Origin: an uncultured Mobilibacterium sp. | GTDB taxonomy: Bacteria > Bacillota > Clostridia > Peptostreptococcales > Anaerovoracaceae | Length of the DNA stretch: 64,000 bases | NCBI GenBank assembly: GCA_947254375.1 | Contig: CAMYCF010000003.1 | Location: 62,001-126,000, forward strand | Direction: 5' to 3' | In this document: in pieces, positions 57,311 to 64,000 of the stretch | How positions within the stretch are numbered: the first letter of the stretch is position 1 | Layout: each line of letters begins with the position of its first letter | The notes under the pieces: model-generated | Databases searched by the model: none | Told to the model about the DNA's origin: nothing | What the model saw: the letters and a program-made list of their open reading frames with translations, nothing else | Made by a program: the position numbers and the translations under genes

Positions 57311-59770
57311 GTGTATTACGGAAGAAAGTCGGAAGACGGTTTACAAAAACAACCGCTTATCGATCACATCGAAGGTGTCAGAAGGCGGGCGGTGCAATCA
57401 GCACCGGAAAACTTAAAAGCAACGGCGGAATTGATCGCTGTTTTTCATGATGCAGGCAAAGCAACATCTGCATGGCAGGATTACTTATTAAACGGCGGCA
57501 AACAGGTATCTCATTCTTTGACCGGTATGGCGATCTTGGACGAGATGATCGATTCAAAACGGTTTGAAGGTACAGAAGATAGATACAGGCAGCTCCTTCG
57601 GGATATCACCGCATATACCGTCGGTGCACACCATTCGATTTATGATGCATTGAATTGCGATGGGAGGGCCGTGATACTCTCGAAAATCGACGAGATCCGT
57701 CAACGGGGAGATATTGATGAAGCGAAGGAGTTTCTGTTCTCGGAATTCTCAAAGGAACATATAGAAAAGTTGATCGAAAATGCGCTTAAGGAGATGGAGG
57801 ATATTTTTAAGATGATCATACCTTTAGGGCGTTTTCAACTCAGTAGTAATAAAGAAGAATTGCCACAACAGCAAATACATTTTACCGTTCATTTTATAGT
57901 AAGGATGCTTTTATCTGTAATTATTGACAGCGACTGGAGCGATGCCGGAGCATTTTTCGACGATACAGAACAGATTTGGGAAAAACGAATGAATGAGTTC
58001 TCCATGGAAGATTTTTCGGAATCATTGGAGAATTTTGTGTATGGTTTCCATGCGGATACCGATATCAATCGAATCAGGGGAGAGATATCCGAGGAATGCT
58101 GTGAACACGGCGAATATCCGACCGGAATTTATCGCTTGGACGTGCCTACCGGCGGAGGAAAAACTCTTGCAGTTATGCGGTTCGCATTGAAGCACTCTAT
58201 AAAGTATGATAAAAAACGCATCTTTTACTGTGCGCCGTTTAAATCTATCCTTGATCAAAATGCGGAGGTTTATCGCGGAATATTTCAAAGTGAGGATTAC
58301 ATATTGGAGCATCACAGCGATGTGATCATGGAAGAAGAGGATATCGAAGAAGGCGGCTACGAAAACGAACAGCTGAAAATGTATCGTTACCTCATTGATA
58401 ACTGGGATGCTCCGATGATCCTCACCACCATGGTGCAGTTTCTAAACACGCTCTTTTCGTCAAATAAACATTCGTTGCGACGCTTCCATCAGTTGTATCG
58501 CTCGGTCATCATAGTTGATGAATTTCAGTCGATTCCGACAAAGAGTATCAGCATGTTCAATTTGGCGATCAATGTGCTGAGCAAAATTTTCGATGCTACC
58601 GTTATACTTTGCACTGCGACTCAGCCTCCTTTTGACAGAGACCTTGGCAGGGAGGGTTGTGAAATACCGAAGATCTTTTACTCGGAGCCGAAGGATCTGG
58701 TCACGAGTTATGAAAACGAACCGGCATTTTTACGAGCAACTATTGAAGATAAGACAAGAAAAACACCGTATTCGCCTGAAGAGATCGCTGATATGATCGA
58801 AAAAAGAATGGAGACGGAGAGGTCTCTTTTGGTAGTTTTAAATACACGGGCTGCTGTTCGAACGCTCTATGACCTGCTGGATAGCAGAGGGGTGACTTAT
58901 TCACATTTTTTCTTAAGCAATGATTATGTGCCCGAACACAGGAAAACAGTCCTAAACGACATAAAAGAAAGCCTGCAAACAGAGAAAACACTCGTAATCA
59001 GCACGCCATTGATCGAAGCAGGAGTAGACCTTTCTTTCAGCGGAGTCATTCGATCGGTGACGGGCTTAGATTCTATTGTTCAGGCTTTAGGTCGATGCAA
59101 TCGTCACGGAGAAATGGAACGTGGGGAGCTATGGATCATCAATCCCGATGATTGGGAAAACACAGGCAGGATGCCGGAAGTTCGACACTCAAAGGATGCA
59201 ATGTATCCGGTATTGCATGATTTCAGTGAACGGCCGAAGCAATATGAAGGGAGCCTTACGTCTCATCTTTCCTTGGAACAGTATTTTTATAACTACTACC
59301 ACAACTATCCGGAATTTACTCACTATTACTGTAAGGATGACGGAAAGGATATTCCTCTGGTGGAATTGCTAAGCGCGGATCATGGCAGAATAAAAACGCG
59401 AAGCGTTAAGATAGCAGAAGGAACTATTTCGCAAAGCGAAACAAATCAAACTCTTAATCAGGCTTTTAAGACGGCATGGGACATTTATAGGCCATTGGAA
59501 GATGATTTCGGCGTATCGGTTTTGGTAGAATGGGGCCAAGGAAAAGAAATCGCATTGCGGCTTAACGGCAAATGTAGTTTTATGGATGAAAAGAGCCTGA
59601 TCCGAAAGATGAGCCGTTATTCCGTAAAGATCTCTAAAACACAGTACGACAAATTATTAGAAGAAGGAGGGATATATTTGATTCGGGATGAGATACCCGT
59701 ATTGAAAGCAACTCATTACGGTGAGACGGGATTTAAGATGGAACCGACTCACATGGATTTGATTTTTTAA
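57311..59770 (+). CDS. cas3: Type I-C Cas3 helicase-nuclease
   Basis: 819 residues. N-terminal HD nuclease with F-H-D-A-G-K (H46/D47) and a later A-H-H-S. SF2 helicase with Walker A D-V-P-T-G-G-G-K-T (about 277-285), the DEAD-box variant D-E-F-Q (about 402-405), C-T-A-T-Q-P, and motif VI Q-A-L-G-R-C-N-R-H-G. It unwinds and degrades DNA found by Cascade. GTG start with GGAGAG 4 nt upstream. Confidence 0.95.
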   Translation: MYYGRKSEDGLQKQPLIDHIEGVRRRAVQSAPENLKATAELIAVFHDAGKATSAWQDYLLNGGKQVSHSLTGMAILDEMIDSKRFEGTEDRYRQLLRDITAYTVGAHHSIYDALNCDGRAVILSKIDEIRQRGDIDEAKEFLFSEFSKEHIEKLIENALKEMEDIFKMIIPLGRFQLSSNKEELPQQQIHFTVHFIVRMLLSVIIDSDWSDAGAFFDDTEQIWEKRMNEFSMEDFSESLENFVYGFHADTDINRIRGEISEECCEHGEYPTGIYRLDVPTGGGKTLAVMRFALKHSIKYDKKRIFYCAPFKSILDQNAEVYRGIFQSEDYILEHHSDVIMEEEDIEEGGYENEQLKMYRYLIDNWDAPMILTTMVQFLNTLFSSNKHSLRRFHQLYRSVIIVDEFQSIPTKSISMFNLAINVLSKIFDATVILCTATQPPFDRDLGREGCEIPKIFYSEPKDLVTSYENEPAFLRATIEDKTRKTPYSPEEIADMIEKRMETERSLLVVLNTRAAVRTLYDLLDSRGVTYSHFFLSNDYVPEHRKTVLNDIKESLQTEKTLVISTPLIEAGVDLSFSGVIRSVTGLDSIVQALGRCNRHGEMERGELWIINPDDWENTGRMPEVRHSKDAMYPVLHDFSERPKQYEGSLTSHLSLEQYFYNYYHNYPEFTHYYCKDDGKDIPLVELLSADHGRIKTRSVKIAEGTISQSETNQTLNQAFKTAWDIYRPLEDDFGVSVLVEWGQGKEIALRLNGKCSFMDEKSLIRKMSRYSVKISKTQYDKLLEEGGIYLIRDEIPVLKATHYGETGFKMEPTHMDLIF

Positions 59771-59783
59771 GGAGGTGAAAATT

Positions 59784-60500
59784 TTGAAGTATGAGAATAA
59801 GCTGACCTACCTGGTTTACGGAAGACGGGCATTATTTTCCGATCCGGTGACCCGGGTAGGCGGCGAAAAGATGAGCTACTTTGTGCCGACATATCAAGCA
59901 TTAAAGGGCATAACTGAATCCATCTACTGGAAGCCCAGTTTTATTTGGCGGGTACTCAGGGTTAGGGTCATGAATAAGATTGCAACGGAATCTTCAGGGA
60001 TCCGCCCTATAAAGATGGATAAAAATGCGAACGACCTTTCATATTACACTTATCTGAGGGATGTGGTGTATCAGGTTGAGGTGACCTTCGATTGGAATGA
60101 AAATCGTCCGGACCTTCGAGGAGATTGGAACGAAGACAAACATTTTCAAATCGCAAAGCGTTCCATCGAAAAAGGCGGACGAAGAGACATTTTCCTAGGC
60201 ACCAGAGAATGCCAGGGATATGTGGAGCCTTGTGCTTTCGGACAGGGCAAAAGTGCTTATGACGATTACGGCGAGCTCTCTTTGGGGATGCAGTTCCATA
60301 GTTTTATCTATCCGGATGAAGCATGTGATGATCAAAGCTACGGGAAGCTCAGCGTGGGCTTCTGGAAACCGGTGATGGTAAACGGCGTAATTGAATTTCC
60401 GGTGCCTAAAGATGCCGAATACAGGCGGATCATACACGAAATGTCCGAGAAGGACTTTGTGCCCGGAGAGAATTTCAGTTTTGCGGGAGGTGTGGAATGA
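59784..60500 (+). CDS. cas5c: Cas5c (Cas5d), crRNA-processing subunit
   Basis: About 238 residues. V-Y-G-R-R-A-L-F-S-D-P-V-T-R-V-G-G-E-K and P-T-Y-Q-A-L-K-G-I-T-E-S-I-Y-W-K-P are the family signatures. In type I-C this is the endoribonuclease that cuts pre-crRNA. The TTG at 59784 is chosen because AAGGAGG (59769-59775) lies 8 nt upstream. The in-frame GTG at 59775 lies within that site. Confidence 0.92.
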   Translation: MKYENKLTYLVYGRRALFSDPVTRVGGEKMSYFVPTYQALKGITESIYWKPSFIWRVLRVRVMNKIATESSGIRPIKMDKNANDLSYYTYLRDVVYQVEVTFDWNENRPDLRGDWNEDKHFQIAKRSIEKGGRRDIFLGTRECQGYVEPCAFGQGKSAYDDYGELSLGMQFHSFIYPDEACDDQSYGKLSVGFWKPVMVNGVIEFPVPKDAEYRRIIHEMSEKDFVPGENFSFAGGVE

Positions 60501-62413
60501 GCTGGTTAAGTACTTTGGCCCAAACTTACGACGACCTATGGGAATACGAATCCAAGCATCCGGGAACAATCGAGGGACTGTATCCTCCTGCTACCATTAC
60601 GCAAAATGCTCATTTGGAACTTGTGCTTAATGACCGATCGGAACTGGTTAGAGGGGAAGTAATATCGAAAGAGAATGCAAGTACTATCGTGCCGGTGACG
60701 TTAAGCTCAGCAGGACGTACAAGCAGTCCCGAGCCACATAGCTTGTTTGACAATTTGATGTATTTGGCCGGGGATCTGAAAGATTATTATGTGCCTAAAT
60801 CTTCCAGAGAAGATCCTTACAATAAAAATTTTCTTCCATACAAAGAGAATTTAAAGAAGTGGCTGGATTATTCGCATAATCCGTTCCTTCAGATCGTCTA
60901 TGTATATATCGAGAAAGAGACAATGGTGAAGGATCTGATAGATATTGGAATCCTGAAGCTCAACGAAGAGGGAGTTTTAGACCCGGAATTTAAGATCCAG
61001 GGGATGAATCAGGAAAAATTGTTTATCAGATTCTCAATAGAGAAAGAGGGACAGCTTTATCCACTCGCAAAAAACAGAGATTTATTTTCCGATTACTCCT
61101 CATACTATACCGGTATCTTGCAGGGTAATGACGGGAATTTCTGCTACGCTACCGGAGAAAAGGGTTATATGACAGATCTGCACGGCAAAAATATTCGCTA
61201 TGCAGGTGACGGGTCAAAACTCATATCGTCAAATGACAGTTCAAATTTTACATATCGCGGACGATTTGCGGATGCGGGAGAAGCCTTCAAAATAAGCTAT
61301 GAAGTGTCGGAGAAGGCACACAGCGCTTTGCGGTATTTGATTCGCAATCAGGGGTACAGTAAAAACGGTTACACGGTTGTTGCGTGGAGTGCAAATGATA
61401 AGGTCATTCAGCCTATGCTCGGTTCTAATGATCTTTTTGAAGGTATAGAGGGACTGGAGCTTCCATCGGAAGAAATCAACACTGAGGAGAATTTTTCCGG
61501 GCAGCTGTCCAAGGCAATACGAAGTCTGCATCACCAACAGCTCGATACCGGTAAAACCATAAATATAATGGCAATCGACGGAGCAACGCCGGGACGCATG
61601 TCTATCCTTTATTACGGTGAGAAGGACGCTTCAGATTATTTAAGCGCAATTGAAAAATGGCATCGGGAGTTGGCTTGGAAGCACTTTTATCAAGGTAAAA
61701 AGACAGATGGCGGTAAATTTAAGATTTACAGCACCTTCGGCGCCCCTTCCGCCCTGGACATCGTAATATGTGCTTACGGAGCAGAACGAGGCGAGAAGAT
61801 GACACTGGGGAATAACGATAAATTCCTAAATCATCAGTTGCAAAGGTTGCTTCCTTGTATTGTCGACGGAGCAAAGCTTCCGACGGATTTTGCAAAAGGC
61901 GTTTACAAAAATGCGGTATCTCCGCAAAAGAAAAATTGGTTTAATTGGCAAAAGTGTTTAAGTGTAGGATGCAGCGTTATAAGGAAATACTATATTGACA
62001 GAAAGGGAGTGGAATACACTATGGCTTTGGACAAAGAAAACAGAGATCGAAGCTATCTGTACGGTCGTTTGCTGGCAGTTGCGGATAAAGTTGAAACAGA
62101 TGCTTTAAAGGCTGCAAATTCGGAGAGGGAAACGATGGCCGGCAGATATATGGATACGTTTTCCAAGCGCCCATATAAAACTTGGAAGACAATTGAACTT
62201 GGGTTGACACCTTACTGGAAAATTTTAGCGAAAAAGGGAAATGAGTTTTCCGCGGGAAGGATCGTTAATCATAAAAAATTACTTAACGAGATCATGTCGA
62301 AATTTGATCCGGAGGACTTTGAAAACAATCATCCATTGGAACCGTCGTTTTTGTTGGGTTACCATTGTCAGTTAAATGATTTTTATACATCAACTAAAGA
62401 GGAGGAAAAATAA
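60497..62413 (+). CDS. cas8c: Type I-C Cascade large subunit Cas8c
   Basis: 638 residues, usual size for Csd1. ATGA overlap with cas5c. The N-terminal domain recognises the PAM and the C-terminal ~130 residues are a helical bundle. An internal ribosome-binding site and ATG at 62021 would make that bundle as a separate Cas11c small subunit. Confidence 0.93.
   Translation: MSWLSTLAQTYDDLWEYESKHPGTIEGLYPPATITQNAHLELVLNDRSELVRGEVISKENASTIVPVTLSSAGRTSSPEPHSLFDNLMYLAGDLKDYYVPKSSREDPYNKNFLPYKENLKKWLDYSHNPFLQIVYVYIEKETMVKDLIDIGILKLNEEGVLDPEFKIQGMNQEKLFIRFSIEKEGQLYPLAKNRDLFSDYSSYYTGILQGNDGNFCYATGEKGYMTDLHGKNIRYAGDGSKLISSNDSSNFTYRGRFADAGEAFKISYEVSEKAHSALRYLIRNQGYSKNGYTVVAWSANDKVIQPMLGSNDLFEGIEGLELPSEEINTEENFSGQLSKAIRSLHHQQLDTGKTINIMAIDGATPGRMSILYYGEKDASDYLSAIEKWHRELAWKHFYQGKKTDGGKFKIYSTFGAPSALDIVICAYGAERGEKMTLGNNDKFLNHQLQRLLPCIVDGAKLPTDFAKGVYKNAVSPQKKNWFNWQKCLSVGCSVIRKYYIDRKGVEYTMALDKENRDRSYLYGRLLAVADKVETDALKAANSERETMAGRYMDTFSKRPYKTWKTIELGLTPYWKILAKKGNEFSAGRIVNHKKLLNEIMSKFDPEDFENNHPLEPSFLLGYHCQLNDFYTSTKEEEK
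62021..62413 (+). CDS. cas11c: Predicted internal Cas11c small subunit (within cas8c)
   Basis: In-frame ATG (codon 509 of cas8c) preceded by A-A-G-G-G-A-G-T-G-G (62003-62012), 8 nt away. It gives 130 residues beginning M-A-L-D-K-E-N-R-D-R-S-Y-L-Y-G-R-L-L-A. Type I-C systems are known to produce Cas11 this way. Confidence 0.7.
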   Translation: MALDKENRDRSYLYGRLLAVADKVETDALKAANSERETMAGRYMDTFSKRPYKTWKTIELGLTPYWKILAKKGNEFSAGRIVNHKKLLNEIMSKFDPEDFENNHPLEPSFLLGYHCQLNDFYTSTKEEEK

Positions 62414-63256
62414 ATGTTAAACCATAAGTATGACTTTCTGGTAGTTATCAGTGCAAATCGCGCAAATCCAAACGGAGACCCGCTGAACGGAAATCGTCCG
62501 AGAGAGGACAGCGAAGGTTATGGAGAAATTTCCGATGTTTGCTTAAAAAGGAAAATTCGCAATCGCTTGCTTGATATGGGAGAAAATATCTTTGTCCAAT
62601 CAGATGAAAAATCAATTGACGATTGCAAGTCGTTAAGTGAAAGGGCTGCAAGCAATCTCAAAGGAATGGAAAAGAATAAAGATGAATATGCTCAAAAGGC
62701 TTGTGAGCTCTGGACTGATGTTAGAAGTTTTGGGCAAGTATTTGCTTTTAAGAAATCTAACGCTGCAAATGAAGTTTCTGTCGGCGTAAGAGGCCCTGTA
62801 TCCATACATCCGGCATTTTCCGTGACTCCGATCGAAATCGAAGATCTTCAGATCACAAAGAGTGTCAATTCAGAGCCGGCGGCAGGAAAATCTTCAGATA
62901 CTATGGGAATGAAGCACCGCATCAATTTCGGCGTGTATGTAACAAAAGGCAGCATTAACTGCCAGCTGGCGGAAAAGACGGGATTCACCGATGAAGATGC
63001 GGAGAAGATACATAAAGCACTCATCAGTTTGTTCGAAAATGATGCTTCATCCGCGAGGCCTGAAGGCTCCATGGCTGTAGAGAGAGTATATTGGTGGAAA
63101 CACGACAGTCAAGCGGGACAATATCCATCCGTCAAAGTTCATAATAGCGTACAGGTTCTGCTAAAAGACGGAGTTGAAAGCCCGAAATCTATAAATGACT
63201 ATGAAATAAAATATACGCCACTTGAAGGCCTGAATGCGGACATCTACGAACTTTAA
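62414..63256 (+). CDS. cas7: Cascade backbone subunit Cas7 (Csd2)
   Basis: 280 residues. Signature S-A-N-R-A-N-P-N-G-D-P-L-N-G-N-R-P-R near the N-terminus and G-M-K-H-R-I-N-F-G-V-Y near residue 165. It coats the crRNA. The start follows the cas8c stop with no gap. Confidence 0.95.
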   Translation: MLNHKYDFLVVISANRANPNGDPLNGNRPREDSEGYGEISDVCLKRKIRNRLLDMGENIFVQSDEKSIDDCKSLSERAASNLKGMEKNKDEYAQKACELWTDVRSFGQVFAFKKSNAANEVSVGVRGPVSIHPAFSVTPIEIEDLQITKSVNSEPAAGKSSDTMGMKHRINFGVYVTKGSINCQLAEKTGFTDEDAEKIHKALISLFENDASSARPEGSMAVERVYWWKHDSQAGQYPSVKVHNSVQVLLKDGVESPKSINDYEIKYTPLEGLNADIYEL

Positions 63257-63903
63257 TGGACTATTTGCAAATCAGCCAGATCCAGCATTTTGCCTTTTGT
63301 AAACGGCAATGGGGATTGATCGTGCTGGAGCAGGCTTGGGCAGAAAACGAGGATACGGTTCTGGGACAATATATTCATCGAAACGTGGATGATGAATTTT
63401 ATCGTGAAAAACGAAAGGATACTATCTATGTCAGATCAATGGGATTGGTATCAACAAAACTGGGTATCAATGGAGTCGCAGACTTGGTGGAGTATCATCG
63501 CTGTGACGATGGTATAGTGTTGGAACCGTATACAGGATATTGGAAACCGAAAATCGTCGAATATAAAAAAGGAAAAATCAAGACCAATAAGTGCGATGTA
63601 TATCAATTAGCGGCGCAGATGCTTTGTTTGGAGGAAATGAACGATCTTACCATCCAAGAAAGCAGCCTTTACTACAAAAGCATCAATAAACGACTCGATG
63701 TTACGCTTACAGATCAACTTCGGGCAGAGACCGTTGAGTTGATCGAAGAAATGCATCGATATTATAAACGTAAAGAAACGCCTAAAGCGAAACAATCACA
63801 GCATTGCAATCGGTGCTCTCTTAAAGAGATCTGTGTACCGCGATTGACAAATCGCAAAAAAAGCGTGCGAAATTATATAAGGCGGTATGTAGAGGAAAAA
63901 TGA
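63256..63903 (+). CDS. cas4: Cas4 nuclease
   Basis: 215 residues. Fe-S ligand Cys near residue 14 (F-C-K-R-Q) and the C-terminal C-x2-C-x5-C (H-C-N-R-C-S-L-K-E-I-C, about 188-197). RecB-type core includes V-E-Y-K-K-G (about 96-101). It trims prespacers and selects PAM with Cas1. TAATG and ATGA overlaps link it to cas7 and cas1. Confidence 0.93.
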   Translation: MDYLQISQIQHFAFCKRQWGLIVLEQAWAENEDTVLGQYIHRNVDDEFYREKRKDTIYVRSMGLVSTKLGINGVADLVEYHRCDDGIVLEPYTGYWKPKIVEYKKGKIKTNKCDVYQLAAQMLCLEEMNDLTIQESSLYYKSINKRLDVTLTDQLRAETVELIEEMHRYYKRKETPKAKQSQHCNRCSLKEICVPRLTNRKKSVRNYIRRYVEEK

Positions 63904-64000
63904 AAAAATTACTCAATACAATTTATATTACAAAGCCGGACTATTATCTTGCCCGTGAAGGAAGCAATCTGGTTATAAGAGAAGAGGATCACAAGGTTTT
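63900..64000 (+). CDS. cas1: Cas1 integrase, N-terminal start (runs off window)
   Basis: The ATG overlaps the cas4 stop (ATGA). The visible 33 residues start M-K-K-L-L-N-T-I-Y-I-T-K-P-D-Y-Y-L-A-R-E-G, the typical type I-C Cas1 N-terminus. The active site lies beyond the window. The CRISPR array is expected downstream. Confidence 0.9.
   Translation, partial: MKKLLNTIYITKPDYYLAREGSNLVIREEDHKV

Overview
The window looks like a chromosomal segment of an anaerobic Gram-positive bacterium of the class Clostridia. A peptostreptococcal or Eubacteriales family XIII type organism is my guess, not a measurement. The reasons are a six-gene Rnf complex in clostridial order, a clostridial-type glutamine synthetase, purine-rich Shine-Dalgarno sites, sortase-type surface proteins and a type I-C CRISPR-Cas operon. 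No rRNA, tRNA or CRISPR array lies inside the window.

Host block, 1-29400. The genes here are visibly G+C-rich. They encode a HAD hydrolase tail, an EamA exporter, a long acidic zinc-ribbon membrane protein, a UPF0182 membrane protein, a glutamine synthetase, serS and an Orn/Lys/Arg-type decarboxylase. Then comes rnfCDGEAB, which couples ferredoxin:NAD oxidation to ion pumping. It is followed by its usual accessory genes: a Gx transporter, a NusG-domain-II protein, and apbE, which attaches FMN to Rnf subunits. Next are an ECF vitamin-transporter S component facing a MocR regulator, birA, a surE-isochorismatase fusion with an OFA-family transporter and an ADP-ribosylglycohydrolase, and an ArsR-controlled four-domain sulfur-carrier protein.

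Mobile block, 30326-56190. A 25.9-kb, A+T-richer integrative conjugative element splits a cell-wall-anchored leucine-rich-repeat gene (5' part 29700-30325, 3' part 56192-56827). It is flanked by a 15-bp direct repeat that is itself nearly palindromic, and it has degenerate 26-bp terminal inverted repeats. I see no tyrosine or serine recombinase. The only recombinase is an IS30-type DD(33)E transposase at the right end, so this is probably a DDE-transposase ICE. It carries a replication organiser, ParA/ParB, a MobV-like relaxase next to a hairpin-rich oriT candidate, VapD, two surface proteins, a VirB2/3/4/6-like channel, a CHAP hydrolase, a VirD4-like coupling protein and a Toprim primase. The ends carry a TTGACA box (right) and a TATAAT box (left) that would form a promoter when the ends join.

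Just upstream of the transposase is a promoter, two 35-bp repeats and a terminator. The repeats strongly resemble the RNA antitoxin of type III (ToxIN) toxin-antitoxin systems, but no toxin gene accompanies them. This is the most unusual object in the window.

Right block, 57008-64000. A type I-C CRISPR-Cas operon has cas2 moved to the front: cas2-cas3-cas5c-cas8c(with internal cas11c)-cas7-cas4-cas1. cas1 runs off the end of the window.
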